From: Candidatus Dechloromonas phosphoritropha
GTDB lineage: Bacteria; Pseudomonadota; Gammaproteobacteria; Burkholderiales; Rhodocyclaceae
Length of the DNA: 64,000 nucleotides
Assembly (NCBI GenBank): GCA_016722705.1
Contig: JADKGN010000004.1
Span: 1,736,001-1,800,000 of the forward strand
Direction: 5' to 3'
Shown: in pieces, positions 1-8,924 of the stretch
How the letters are laid out: the number at the start of each line of letters is the position of its first letter
Numbering within the stretch: position 1 is the stretch's first letter
Position numbers and translations under genes: made by a program
The notes under the pieces: generated by a model
Databases searched by the model: none
What the model saw: the letters and a program-made list of their open reading frames with translations, nothing else
What the model was told of the DNA's origin: nothing

Positions 1-1
1 A

Positions 2-613
2 TCGGCCGGTTCGCTCGGCGGTGTGGCCGAAAAGACACGTGAGGCCATGTTGCTGTGTGAGGCGGCCGGCTTCGACGTGATCATCATCGAAACCGTCGGC
101 GTTGGCCAGTCGGAAACGACGGTGGCCGGCATGGTCGACATCTTCTGCCTGCTGCAATTGCCGAATGCCGGCGACGACCTGCAGGCGATCAAGAAAGGCA
201 TCGTCGAGATTGCCGATCTGGTGGTCATCAACAAGGCCGACATCGACCCGCGCGCGACAGCGGTGGTACGCGCCCAGTGGCGCAATGCACTGCACATGCT
301 GCGCCCGGCCTCGCCCAACTGGGCGCCGCCGGTCATTGCATTGTCCGCGCTGCACAAGGAAGGCATCGTCGAGTTCTGGGAACAGATCGAGAAATACCGG
401 GACACCCTGAAGCCGACTGGCGAGTTCGCCGCCAAACGGCAACATCAGGCGCTAAGCTGGATGTGGCAACTGATCGACTCCGGCTTGCGCCAGTATTTCC
501 GCCAACATCCGCGCGTGCGGGCAAACCTGCCGGCATTGATCCGGTCCGTCGAACAGGGCCATACGACCCCCGCGGTGGCGGCCCATGCGCTTCTCGACTA
601 TCTGAAACACTGA
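2..613 (+). CDS. meaB: Methylmalonyl-CoA mutase-associated GTPase MeaB (ArgK family), 5' partial
   Basis: MeaB is a G3E-family P-loop GTPase that chaperones B12-dependent methylmalonyl-CoA mutase, gating cofactor loading and repairing inactivated enzyme. The frame is open from base 2, so the N-terminal part with the Walker A loop lies outside the window; about 203 residues remain of a usual 310-330. Visible motifs are the switch region ETVGVGQSE and the base-recognition motif NKAD (VVINKADID). The C-terminal helical region (WEQIEKYRDTL and following) matches the family dimerisation arm. It is followed after 33 bases by pccB in the same direction, so it is the upstream part of a propionyl-CoA assimilation operon. 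The mutase gene itself would be expected further upstream, outside the window (inference). Confidence 0.93.
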   Translation, partial: SAGSLGGVAEKTREAMLLCEAAGFDVIIIETVGVGQSETTVAGMVDIFCLLQLPNAGDDLQAIKKGIVEIADLVVINKADIDPRATAVVRAQWRNALHMLRPASPNWAPPVIALSALHKEGIVEFWEQIEKYRDTLKPTGEFAAKRQHQALSWMWQLIDSGLRQYFRQHPRVRANLPALIRSVEQGHTTPAVAAHALLDYLKH

Positions 614-646
614 TTCTAATTACCCGAACTACTTAGGGAGTTTTCC

Positions 647-2182
647 ATGATCGACATCATCCGCCAGCTGGAAAAAAAGCGTGAACTGGCCCGCCTCGGC
701 GGTGGCCAGAAGCGTATCGACAGCCAGCACAAAAAGGGCAAGCTCACTGCCCGTGAACGTATCGAGCTGCTACTTGACCCGGATTCCTTCGAGGAATGGG
801 ATATGTTCAAGGAACACCGCTGCGTCGATTTCGGCATGGATAAGGCCGAGAAGACCCCGGGCGATGGTGTTGTGGTCGGCTACGGCACCATCAACGGCCG
901 TCTTGTCTTCGTCTTTTCGCAGGACTTCACGGTTTTCGGCGGCTCGCTGTCCGAGACCCATGCCGAGAAGATCTGCAAGGTCTTGGATCATGCGATGAAA
1001 GTTGGCGCTCCGGTGATCGGCCTCAATGACTCGGGCGGCGCGCGCATCCAGGAAGGTGTCGCCTCGCTCGGTGGCTATGCGGACGTTTTTCAGCGTAACG
1101 TGATGGCGTCCGGCGTCGTGCCGCAGATTTCCATGATCATGGGCCCTTGCGCCGGCGGTGCGGTCTACTCGCCGTCGATGACCGATTTCATCTTCATGGT
1201 CAAGGATTCGTCGTACATGTTTGTGACCGGTCCGGAGGTGGTCAAGACCGTCACCCATGAAGACGTCACCGCCGAGGAACTGGGCGGTGCCATCACCCAC
1301 ACCAGCAGATCAGGCGTCGCCGATCTGGCATTCGAAAACGACGTCGAAGCCCTGTCCATGCTGCGTCGCTTCATGAATTTCATTCCGGCCAACAACAGGG
1401 AAAAGCCACCCCATACGCCGACCAACGATCCGGCTGTCCGCATGGATTACTCGCTTGACACGCTGGTTCCGGATAACACCAACAAGCCGTACGACATGAA
1501 GGAATTGATCATCAAGGTCGTCGATGACAACGATTTTTTCGAACTGCAGCCCGACTACGCCAGGAACATCATCATCGGCTTCGGCCGTATTGACGGTCAC
1601 CCGGTCGGTATCGTCGCCAACCAGCCGCTGGTGCTGGCTGGCTGTCTCGATATCAAGTCGTCGATCAAGGCCGCCCGATTCGTCCGCTTCTGCGATGCCT
1701 TCAACATACCGGTCGTTACCTTCGTGGACGTTCCGGGCTTCATGCCGGGCACCACTCAGGAGTACGGCGGCATCATCAAGCATGGCGCCAAGCTGCTCTA
1801 CGCCTACGCCGAATGCACCGTACCCAAGGTGACGATCATCACCCGCAAGGCCTACGGCGGCGCCTACGATGTGATGTCGTCGAGGCACCTGCGCGGCGAT
1901 GTCAACCTCGCCTGGCCGTCTGCCGAAATTGCGGTCATGGGTCCGAAGGGAGCGGTCGAGATCATCTTCCGCGTGGAAAAGAACGATGTTGCCAAGCTGG
2001 CCGGACGCGAAGCCGAGTACAAGGAAAAGTTCGCCAACCCGTTCGTCGCCGGGGCGCGCGGTTTCATCGACGACGTGATCATGCCGCACGCTACCCGAAA
2101 GCGCATCGCCCGTTCGCTGGCTATGTTGCGCGACAAAAAGCTCGAGAATCCGTGGCGCAAGCACGGCAACATTCCGCTGTAA
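647..2182 (+). CDS. pccB: Propionyl-CoA carboxylase beta chain (carboxyltransferase)
   Basis: This 511-residue protein carries the crotonase-fold carboxyltransferase halves of biotin-dependent acyl-CoA carboxylases. It transfers CO2 from carboxybiotin to propionyl-CoA, giving methylmalonyl-CoA. Family marks include the N-terminal GGGQKRIDSQHKKGKLTARER stretch, the acyl-CoA oxyanion-hole regions SGGARIQEG and MGPCAGGAVYSPS, and the C-terminal VPGFMPGTTQEYGGIIKHGAKLL region near residues 360-385. Length is normal for PccB. The start is supported by AGGGAG about six bases upstream. It lies between meaB and pccA, the usual arrangement for the propionyl-CoA to succinyl-CoA route. Propionyl-CoA rather than acetyl-CoA as substrate is inferred from family similarity and from the meaB neighbour. 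Confidence 0.95.
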   Translation: MIDIIRQLEKKRELARLGGGQKRIDSQHKKGKLTARERIELLLDPDSFEEWDMFKEHRCVDFGMDKAEKTPGDGVVVGYGTINGRLVFVFSQDFTVFGGSLSETHAEKICKVLDHAMKVGAPVIGLNDSGGARIQEGVASLGGYADVFQRNVMASGVVPQISMIMGPCAGGAVYSPSMTDFIFMVKDSSYMFVTGPEVVKTVTHEDVTAEELGGAITHTSRSGVADLAFENDVEALSMLRRFMNFIPANNREKPPHTPTNDPAVRMDYSLDTLVPDNTNKPYDMKELIIKVVDDNDFFELQPDYARNIIIGFGRIDGHPVGIVANQPLVLAGCLDIKSSIKAARFVRFCDAFNIPVVTFVDVPGFMPGTTQEYGGIIKHGAKLLYAYAECTVPKVTIITRKAYGGAYDVMSSRHLRGDVNLAWPSAEIAVMGPKGAVEIIFRVEKNDVAKLAGREAEYKEKFANPFVAGARGFIDDVIMPHATRKRIARSLAMLRDKKLENPWRKHGNIPL

Positions 2183-2203
2183 GCCTCAGGGAGAAACAGA
2201 AAC

Positions 2204-4204
2204 ATGTTCAAGAAAATTCTGATCGCGAACCGGGGAGAAATCGCCTGCCGCATCATCAAAACCGCCCACAATATGGGCATCGCCACAGTCGCTGTCTATT
2301 CCGAGGCCGACAAGGACGCGCTGCATGTCGATCTGGCTGACGAAGCGGTCTTCATCGGCCCGTCTGCGTCGAAAGAATCCTATCTGGTCATGGACAAGAT
2401 CATCGACGCCTGCAAGCAGACCGGCGCGGAGGCGGTCCATCCGGGTTATGGCTTCCTGTCCGAGAACGCCGAGTTCTCGCGCCGCCTTGAGGAAGAAGGC
2501 ATCAAGTTCATCGGCCCGAAGCATTACTCGGTCGGCAAGATGGGCGACAAGATCGAGTCCAAGAAACTGGCGCTCGAAGCCAGGGTCAATACCATCCCGG
2601 GGTACAACGAAGCCATTGCCGGTCCGGATGAAGCGGTCAAGATCGCCCAGGGCATCGGCTATCCGGTGATGATCAAGGCGTCTGCCGGCGGTGGTGGCAA
2701 GGGCCTGCGTGTCGCTTTCAACGACCAGGAAGCGCACGAAGGTTTTACCTCCTGCGTGAACGAAGCGAAGAACGCCTTCGGCGATGACCGCGTCTTCATT
2801 GAAAAATACGTGCTGGAACCACGTCACATCGAAATTCAGGTGCTCGGCGACTCCTTTGGCAACTACGTTTATCTGAACGAGCGTGACTGCTCGATCCAGC
2901 GTCGTCACCAGAAGGTCATCGAAGAGGCGCCGTCGCCCTTCGTCGATCCGGTGATGCGCAAGGCCATGGGTGAGCAGGCTGTGGCCCTGGCCCGTGCCGT
3001 GCAGTACGAGTCGGCCGGCACGGTCGAGTTCGTCGTCGGCGCCGACAAGAACTTTTACTTCCTGGAAATGAACACTCGCCTGCAGGTGGAGCACCCGGTC
3101 ACCGAACTGATTACCGGCGTCGATCTGGTCGAACTGATGATCCGCGTTGCTTATGGCGAAAAACTGCCGCTGACGCAGGACGAGGTCCGGCTCGACGGCT
3201 GGGCGATGGAATGCCGGATCAATGCCGAAGATCCGTTCCGCGGCTTCCTGCCCTCCACCGGTCGTCTGATCAAGTTCCAGCCACCGAAGGAAATCCCGGG
3301 TCAGGTGCGGGTCGACACTGGCGTCTATGAGGGCGGCGAAATCTCGATGTTCTACGACTCGATGATCTCCAAGTTGATCGTCCATGGCGCCACCCGCGAG
3401 CAGGCGATTTCGCGCATGCGTGACGCACTGAATGCCTTCGTCATCCGCGGTATTTCCTCGAACATCCCGTTCCAGGCGGCGCTAATGCAGCATCCACGTT
3501 TCCAGTCCGGCAATTTCAACACTGGCTTCATTGCCGAGGAATACCCCAAGGGCTTCGATGCCTCGATGGTGCCACACGATGACCCGGTGCTTCTGGTGTC
3601 CGTGGCAGCTTACGTCTATCGTGCCTACACCGACCGCGGCGCTTCCGTTTCCGGCCAATTGCATGGGCACGAACGCATGGTCAGCGACAAGTGGTGTGTG
3701 GTGCGCCTGCACCGACGTGGTAACGAAAAACATATGGTCATTGCGCGGCCGATCCTGGGTGGTTACCATGTCGAGTACAAGGGTGAGAACTATGAAATAC
3801 GCTCCGACTGGAAATTGGGCGAGTCGCTGTTCAACGGAACCTGCAACGGTGAGGAATTCACCCTGCAGGTCGAGCGCCGCAAGACCCGGTACGTTCTCTT
3901 CCACTGGGGCGCCCACGCCAGCTTCATGGTTATGAGCGCCCGCGCCGCGGAACTGCTCGCTCTGATGCCCGAGAAGCTGCCACCCGACCTCTCCAAGTAC
4001 CTGCTCTCCCCGATGCCCGGCCTGCTACGCGAAGTGGCGGTCAAGGCCGGTCAGGAGGTCAAGGCCGGTGAGAAACTGGCGGTCATCGAAGCGATGAAAA
4101 TGGAAAATATCCTGAGGGCAGACCAGGATTGCAAGGTCAAGAAGATCTCTGCTGCCGCCGGCGAAAGCCTGGCGGTCGATCAGGTCATCATCGAGTTCGA
4201 ATAG
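2204..4204 (+). CDS. pccA: Propionyl/acetyl-CoA carboxylase alpha chain (biotin carboxylase + biotin carrier)
   Basis: A 666-residue biotin-dependent carboxylase alpha subunit that carboxylates its own biotin with ATP and bicarbonate and passes CO2 to PccB. In order: biotin carboxylase N-domain (KILIANRGEIACRII at the start), ATP-grasp domain with the glycine-rich loop KASAGGGGKGLR near residue 160, catalytic segment EMNTRLQVEHPVTE near 288, a linker (BT-like) region at about 450-580, and a C-terminal biotinyl domain whose EAMKMEN near 628 holds the biotinylated lysine. It follows pccB by 21 bases with a GGGAG ribosome site. A strong hairpin sits 39 bases after the stop, so this probably ends the operon. 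Confidence 0.95.
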   Translation: MFKKILIANRGEIACRIIKTAHNMGIATVAVYSEADKDALHVDLADEAVFIGPSASKESYLVMDKIIDACKQTGAEAVHPGYGFLSENAEFSRRLEEEGIKFIGPKHYSVGKMGDKIESKKLALEARVNTIPGYNEAIAGPDEAVKIAQGIGYPVMIKASAGGGGKGLRVAFNDQEAHEGFTSCVNEAKNAFGDDRVFIEKYVLEPRHIEIQVLGDSFGNYVYLNERDCSIQRRHQKVIEEAPSPFVDPVMRKAMGEQAVALARAVQYESAGTVEFVVGADKNFYFLEMNTRLQVEHPVTELITGVDLVELMIRVAYGEKLPLTQDEVRLDGWAMECRINAEDPFRGFLPSTGRLIKFQPPKEIPGQVRVDTGVYEGGEISMFYDSMISKLIVHGATREQAISRMRDALNAFVIRGISSNIPFQAALMQHPRFQSGNFNTGFIAEEYPKGFDASMVPHDDPVLLVSVAAYVYRAYTDRGASVSGQLHGHERMVSDKWCVVRLHRRGNEKHMVIARPILGGYHVEYKGENYEIRSDWKLGESLFNGTCNGEEFTLQVERRKTRYVLFHWGAHASFMVMSARAAELLALMPEKLPPDLSKYLLSPMPGLLREVAVKAGQEVKAGEKLAVIEAMKMENILRADQDCKVKKISAAAGESLAVDQVIIEFE

Positions 4205-4243
4205 CCCGGGATTCGGTCGTTCCCGACGGTCGACTGCGTCGCC

Positions 4244-4267
4244 AAGGCCCGTCTCCGGACGGGCCTT
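4244..4267. terminator. Bidirectional hairpin terminator between pccA and the convergent gene
   Basis: A perfect 10-bp inverted repeat, AAGGCCCGTC and GACGGGCCTT, is separated by four bases (TCCG). Because the arms begin with AA and end with TT the hairpin reads as a terminator-like structure on both strands. It sits exactly between the ends of two convergent genes. There is no long T run, so strength is uncertain. Confidence 0.7.
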
Positions 4268-4273
4268 GTGCGT

Positions 4274-5806
4274 TCACGGAAGCTTACATGCGTAATGTAT
4301 GAAGTTGCTGCCGCGGTCGACAATCTCGGTGGGAATTACTTGCTCGACCGAGCAATCGGCGAGGTCGAGGCTGACGCTGAGACGGGCGCCGGCGTCCGCG
4401 GGTAGGACCAGGGAGATACCCCACTGGTGCCGCAGGACGAAGGCCGGAACCCGCACCAGCCTATCGCCCTTGGGAGCGAGGCGCTTTAGATTGCAGGCCT
4501 CGGCTTTCTCGTCATACCATCTCAGCCGTGCCGAGAGAGTCCCGTCGTCGTCGCACTGCAGGCTGGTCATGACGCCGAGGCTGGGACTCTCACCGACAAT
4601 CGCGGCGATGAGGGAGGGCGTCAGCCGGCGGCTTGCGTCGGGCCGAGGCGCAAGCGTGGCCGAACTGCCGGTGAGTTTCCAGTGTTCCCCGGGCACCGTC
4701 TGGCGGCTCTTGTTCGTGTGCAGCGGAGCTGCCTGATCGATACCGAAGACTGCCTTTCGCTGATAGACAAGCGGCTGGTCCGACTTCTGAGCGCCGACTG
4801 GATTGAGTATCCGGTTTCTTAGCAGCGCATAGGCATCCTCGCTGCCGAACACGAGTTCGATCTCGTCCCTCTTTTGCGGTGCTGTCCTGCTCGGTGGCTG
4901 AAGGTATTGCTCGAGATCACGGAGAAGGCGAATGGCTGCGGCGGCTGAAAGCGAGCGCCCGAGCTTGAGCGCCTCAGGCGACTCGCCCGCCCTGAGCAGT
5001 TTGATGCGCTGGCCAAGCTTGACCGCGATCGCGCGCAGGTTCAGGAAACGCAGGACTCCCTGTGGCAAACCGTCGTCGAAAAGAGCAGCCAGATCGACCA
5101 CATAGGTTTCCGTGTTCCTGTTCGGCTCGGCCTGAAAGCTGGCCAGTTCGCGCCAGCGGCTGTAGATGCGATTGACGACCGGAAGCTGGATGGCGGTAAG
5201 GTGATAGGCATCGGCCGTGCGCATCAGGATCGCCCAGGCCAGTTGCCCCGAGATGCTTCCCTTGCCGTTCTGTGGGAAATCCGGGTCGGCCAGCGGCCGG
5301 CGCAGCACGCCGTTGGCTTCCGCGGCAGCAAGCGCCAAGAGGAGTAGATGGTCCGATATCGGAGGGCAGGTGCGGGCGGCCAGAAAGTGGCAGTACTGGG
5401 TGAGGCGGAAAGCGGTGGTGGCACGATGCAATGGCAGGGCGCGATTTGCAGGTGTGCACCGCGGGGCGAAACGCAGGTAGGCAATGCCGAATTGCATCCA
5501 GACTCGGTGAGTAACTTCAAAGGCAAGTTCTTCGCCCGCCAGCATAGGCAGGGCCTTGCGCGTGAACTGTTCCTCCATTGTGGACTGAAGCGGAACGGCG
5601 ACGGTACGTAACTGGTTGAGCAGGCTCACTGCGTTTGCAGGTGGCATGGTCGAACCATCGATCGCGTGGATCTGTTCGAGCAATGTGGAGAAAAGCGCAA
5701 GTGAATCTGTTGATGCCAGCGCGCCAAGCCAGGCTTGGGCAGATTCGGCATCCTTGAAGGCGGGGTCAATATCGCGACGCGGTTCGGGCAAGCGGAGCCA
5801 ATGCAT
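4274..5806 (-). CDS. Hypothetical protein, 510 residues, conserved-looking, function unknown
   Basis: I do not recognise this family. The start at 5806 (MHWLRLPEPRR) is preferred over an in-frame ATG at 5830 because AAAGGA lies six bases before it. The protein is soluble-looking with no signal peptide or obvious membrane segment. The first two thirds are helix-rich (leucine/alanine rows such as ESAQAWLGALASTDSLALFSTLL), and the last 130 residues read like beta-strand-rich segments (LSARLRWYDEKAE, LVRVPAFVLRHQWGISLVLP, RLSVSLDLADC), which could be a PilZ-like or other small beta domain; this is a guess from strand pattern only. The coding bias and absence of internal stops over 1.5 kb support a real gene. 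It stands alone, convergent with pccA and next to the IS cluster. Confidence 0.75.
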   Translation of the reverse strand: MHWLRLPEPRRDIDPAFKDAESAQAWLGALASTDSLALFSTLLEQIHAIDGSTMPPANAVSLLNQLRTVAVPLQSTMEEQFTRKALPMLAGEELAFEVTHRVWMQFGIAYLRFAPRCTPANRALPLHRATTAFRLTQYCHFLAARTCPPISDHLLLLALAAAEANGVLRRPLADPDFPQNGKGSISGQLAWAILMRTADAYHLTAIQLPVVNRIYSRWRELASFQAEPNRNTETYVVDLAALFDDGLPQGVLRFLNLRAIAVKLGQRIKLLRAGESPEALKLGRSLSAAAAIRLLRDLEQYLQPPSRTAPQKRDEIELVFGSEDAYALLRNRILNPVGAQKSDQPLVYQRKAVFGIDQAAPLHTNKSRQTVPGEHWKLTGSSATLAPRPDASRRLTPSLIAAIVGESPSLGVMTSLQCDDDGTLSARLRWYDEKAEACNLKRLAPKGDRLVRVPAFVLRHQWGISLVLPADAGARLSVSLDLADCSVEQVIPTEIVDRGSNFIHYACKLP

Positions 5807-5867
5807 GGCAAATCCTTTCTGTTGAAGCATTGACCGTCAGGGTAACGGCGCATTATGAACGGCGGAT

Positions 5868-6243
5868 TCAAGTCTGAAGCGCAACGGTGCTATAAGGCGA
5901 GTGTAACTGCTCCATGAAGACCTGGTGAGGTGTTCTGAAGCCGAGGTATTTTCTGGGGCGATGATTGAGGCGGTGCATGGTGAAAGCGATGTCCTTGGGG
6001 GTGATGGAATCGAAGCGCAGTTTCTTTGGGAAGAACTGCCGGATAGGTCTGTTCATGTTCTCGTTGGCCCCACGCTCCCAGGAAGCAAAGGGGTGAACGA
6101 AGAAGAAGTCCGCATCCAGTTTCTTTGCTATCCGCTCATGCTGGGCAAACTCCCGGCCGTTGTCGGTCGTCAGCGTATGGACACTGGCTGCAAAAGGCAT
6201 CAGCAAGGAGATCATGGCAGCCGAGATGGCATCGGTCGTCTTA
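5868..6243 (-). pseudogene. IS30-family transposase, C-terminal remnant
   Basis: About 125 codons of an IS30-type DDE transposase survive. The catalytic-core motifs HTLTTDNGREFA (second Asp) and SWERGANENMNRPIRQFFP (catalytic Glu with the IS30-typical ERGxNEN context) are intact, followed by the usual HRPRKYLGFRTPHQVF tail. The reading frame runs up to base 6243, exactly where the IS5-group inverted repeat begins; the N-terminal half, including the helix-turn-helix and first Asp, is absent from the window. The left IS30 inverted repeat, expected near 5840-5870, could not be assigned without its partner. The fragment cannot make an active transposase. Confidence 0.85.
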
Positions 6244-6811
6244 GGGAAGTGCTGATCAATTCAGTGTTGCGAGGGGCTTTGTGCGATTTTCGGTGTCACT
6301 TGCCACATTGAAGGTCGTTCCGAAGTGAAAAACATTGATTTTCATGGCATTTCTGGCCTTCAGGACGCAACTTGGCTGTCAGCGCCCAACAACCAACGGC
6401 GGGCGAGCACCAGATTGGCAAAAGCAAACAGCGAAAACAGTTGCGCCGTATTCTTGGCCAAGCCCTTGTAACGCGTCTTCCTATGCTTGAAGAGATTCTT
6501 GACGACATGGAAGGGGTGCTCCACCTTGGCACGAATACGCGCCTTGGCGTATTCCACCTGTTCGACCAACCGGCCAAGTTCCGTTCCCGGCAGTTGTTTG
6601 CGCTTGCTGGGTTTCATGGCGACTTGCTATTCGACTTCGCCGCCTTGGCTCTCCGGACGTTTTTCAACGCCCTGATAGCCGGCGTCAGCAAAGGCCATCG
6701 TTTCTTCGCCATGCAACAACGCTTCGGCCTGCGAGATGTCGCTGACGTTGCCTGACGTGTGCCGATCACGGAATGGACCAGCCCCGAGTGGGCATCCACA
6801 CCAATGTGCGC

Positions 6812-6892
6812 CACCTGTGCGACCTCGCTTCGCTCGTGACCGCATCCCGCTACGCGGGACCGCCCTACGGGCGTCCTTCGCCTTCGGCTTGT
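6812..6892. repeat. Palindrome-rich (REP-like) 81-bp insertion inside the IS5-group transposase
   Basis: Family transposases read YFDM-KLHIGVD without interruption; here about 27 extra in-frame codons separate FDM from HIGVD. The inserted DNA is a string of small palindromes, including TCCCGCTACGCGGGA, CGCCCTACGGGCG and CCTTCGCCTTCGG. Such chains of mini-hairpins resemble dispersed REP-type or small palindromic elements. I see no second copy in the window. Confidence 0.55.
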
Positions 6893-6917
6893 CATGTCGA
6901 AGTACCATTGCTTGCCC

Positions 6918-7023
6918 TTCTTGCCCTGGTGCATTTCCGGGTCGCGCTTGCCGGGAAGTGGAATGCGCTGTCGGCGCGGCGACTCTTTCTTGCCCTGGTG
7001 CATTTCCGGGTCGCGCTTGCCGG
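6918..7023. repeat. 37-bp direct repeat (two copies, 69-bp period)
   Basis: An identical 37-base sequence beginning TTCTTGCCCTGG and ending GCGCTTGCCGG occurs at 6918-6954 and 6987-7023. It encodes the motif GKRDPEMHQGKK twice, adding 23 in-frame codons to the broken IS5-group transposase. Intact relatives carry this DPEMHQ motif once, so this is a local partial tandem duplication. Confidence 0.85.
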
Positions 7024-7455
7024 CCTTGTTCCTGGTCGAAGGCGGCGCGGCGATCAGGGTCGCATCCACAATGGTGCCTTCACGCAACAGCAGGCCTTTG
7101 GCGGTGAGGTGATGGGTAGTCGTGTTGAAAATCGATTCGCTCAGTTGATGCTGTTCGAGCAAGTGACGGAATTCAAGCAGGGTGGTGGCATCCGGGGCAG
7201 ACCAATGGGCGGGCGACCCCGACCTCCGCTCTTCGGGTAAAACGGGATAAGCGATTGTGCCAATACCGACCACGGCGTGATCGCTTCTATCTCGGCAAGA
7301 AACCGGTCGCGCCGTGTCTGCTTCTTCTTCGCCGCATATTCGAGTTCGGAAAAACTTGCCTGCACGCTCGCCACCCTTACCATTTAACTCAATGGCATTT
7401 TACCACTCTCGCTCAGCATGGGAAAACGAAGCAGGAATAAATCAGCACTTCCCTA

Positions 7456-8360
7456 GGGTGTGTTGACAATCACGTGAGCCAGATGAAAGCTGCGGCGAGG
7501 GCGACGAAGGAAGCGAAGCGTTCGGCGAGTTTGTCATAGCGCGTGGCGATGCCTCGGAACTGCTTGATCCGGCAGAAGAAGCGTTCTACCAGGTTGCGAT
7601 TTTTGTAAAGGTGCTGATCGAAACTACGCTGGACAATACGATTGCTTTTGGGAGGGATGACCGCTTGAATCTCATTCGCAGCAAGATGCTCGATGATCGC
7701 GTCTGTGTCGTAGGCTTTGTCCGCACTCAGCGAGTCGGGCAACAGATCGCCCAACAGGGGCAGCGCTTGAGGGCTGTCACCGGCTTCTCCACCGGTGAGA
7801 CGAAAGCGGGCGAGTGACCCCAAGCCTTCAACCAGGGCGTGAATCTTGGTGCTCAGTCCGCCCCGTGATCGCCCAAGCGCCTGGCCACCGTTTTTTTTGG
7901 TGCACCGGCGGCATGTTGATGGGCGCGAACGATGGTGCTGTCGATGAACACCTCTTCGAAATCTGCGTCCTGCGCCAACTGGGTGAAGATGCGATGCCAG
8001 ACACCACACCGCGACCAGCGAGCAAATCGTTGATAGACACTATTCCACGGCCCGAATGGGCATGGCAGGTCACGCCACGGACTACCCGTGCGAGCAATCC
8101 ACAAAACCGCTTCAACGAACTGTCGATTATCGGCCGCCGTGCACCCCGGGTCGCTGGCTTTACCCGGCAACAGGGACGCTATCCGCTCAAACTGATCATC
8201 ACGCAACCACAAACGTACCATCATCCTGACGCCACCCAAAAGTCAGGATATGACCCTATATCAACCTCTGTGAACAGCCTCCTTGTAACTCATTGACTGT
8301 AAACGAGGATTTCGCCGATCAATGCCATGGTCATCTATCGGATTGATTGTCAACACACCC
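7456..8360. mobile_element. IS5-family (IS427-group-like) insertion sequence, apparently intact
   Basis: Perfect 16-bp terminal inverted repeats, GGGTGTGTTGACAATC at 7456-7471 and its complement at 8345-8360, enclose a two-frame transposase. TA flanks both ends (7454-7455 and 8361-8362), matching the 2-bp TA duplication of this group. At about 905 bp the size is normal. Its right boundary lies inside the 3' part of the efflux adaptor gene; its left boundary touches the IS5-group element through one shared TA. Confidence 0.9.
7470..8224 (-). CDS. IS427-group transposase made by programmed frameshift (OrfA + OrfB)
   Basis: Two overlapping frames on the minus strand encode the halves of one DDE transposase. 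OrfA (from 8224, ATG preceded by CAGGA) carries LRDDQFERIASLLPGK, the FVEAVLWIARTGSPWRDLP signature and the first Asp region FIDSTIVRAHQHAAG. OrfB, ending at 7470, contains GRSRGGLSTKIHALVE, the second Asp segment LSADKAYDTDAIIEHL and the Glu region NLVERFFCRIKQFRGIATRYDK. They meet at a run of eight A residues on the coding strand (7891-7898 as T on the plus strand), the slippery site typical of this group. Both frames look undamaged, so the element may still be mobile. Confidence 0.88.
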
Positions 8361-8924
8361 TAGCTTGACGTAGTCGCCAGACGACACGATCTGCATCTCG
8401 ATGACACCATCGAATGGCGCGATCACCTCGGTCTTGCCGACGTTGCGTTGCGACAGGCTGGCGCGCGAGCGGGCGCTTGCCAACTGGCTGCGAAGCGCGT
8501 CGCGCTGGGCGACGGCATCATCGAGCGCGTTCTTCGAGATGAAATTCTTCTGCACCAGTTCGCTCTGCCGGGCGACCACGCGCTCCTGTTGCGCCAGGAG
8601 GGCGGTGAGACGGGCAATCTCGCCGGAGTCGACGTCGGCCTGATGTCGCGCGTCGGTCGGGTCGATAAAGGCGAGGAGTTGTCCCTTCTTCACGGGTTCG
8701 CCGCTGCGCGCCAGGACCTTGGCGACCTTGCCGGCGATCTCGGCGCTGAGTGTCGGGTCCCTGACGGCACTCAAGGTGCCGAGCGTCCGCTCGCTGACTT
8801 CAAGGGCGGTGGTGTTGACCTGCGTGATGGTAATCAGTGTCGGCAGCGCGCCCTTCTTCTCGACCGGCCTGTCGCCACAGGCCGCCAGCAACAGGGCGGC
8901 CACGACGACCACGCGGCGCTTCAT
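8331..8924 (-). pseudogene. RND efflux periplasmic adaptor (HlyD/AcrA type) lipoprotein, truncated by IS insertion
   Basis: The product begins with a lipoprotein signal (VVVVAALLLAAC, lipid-modified Cys16) and continues with a membrane-fusion-protein barrel/lipoyl half-motif (AEIAGKVAKVLARSGEPVKKGQLLAFID), an alpha-helical hairpin (about residues 95-160) and the second lipoyl half (VIAPFDGVIEMQIVSSGDYVK). Native sequence stops at 8362, where the IS427-group terminal repeat begins; the last residues come from IS DNA. Normal adaptors are about 350-400 residues, so the beta-barrel C-terminal half and the downstream pump gene are missing. Its ATG overlaps the lysA stop (ATGA), so it is the third gene of lptM-lysA-adaptor. 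Confidence 0.88.

Larger units (their letters stand above)
6360..7383 (-). pseudogene. IS5-group transposase, multiply disrupted
   Basis: Pieces of one transposase lie in different frames along the minus strand. The N-terminus (RRDRFLAEIEAITPW, YPKSGGRGRPPIGLPRM) is at about 7195-7383. The middle (PDATTLLEFRHLLEQHQLSE, GTIVDATLIAAPPSTRNK) occupies 7000-7210 in another frame. HIGVDAHSGLVHSVIGT is near 6760-6812, and after a further shift SGNVSDISQAEALLHGEE and DAGYQGVEK appear at 6640-6750. The C-terminus (ARIRAKVEHPFHVVKNLF, YKGLAKN) is at 6360-6617. Between N-terminus and middle roughly 60-90 codons expected in this family are missing. Two in-frame additions are also present: an 81-bp palindrome-rich insert and a 69-bp partial duplication. 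The gene is not functional. Confidence 0.85.
6244..7453. mobile_element. Decayed IS5-family (IS5-group) insertion sequence
   Basis: The element is bounded by perfect 13-bp terminal inverted repeats, GGGAAGTGCTGAT at 6244-6256 and ATCAGCACTTCCC at 7441-7453. The flanking dinucleotide TA is present at 6242-6243 and 7454-7455, consistent with a 2-bp target duplication. The internal transposase on the minus strand is broken (see that entry). The right TA is shared with the next element, so the two insertion sequences are stacked end to end. On the left it abuts the truncated IS30 transposase. Confidence 0.85.
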
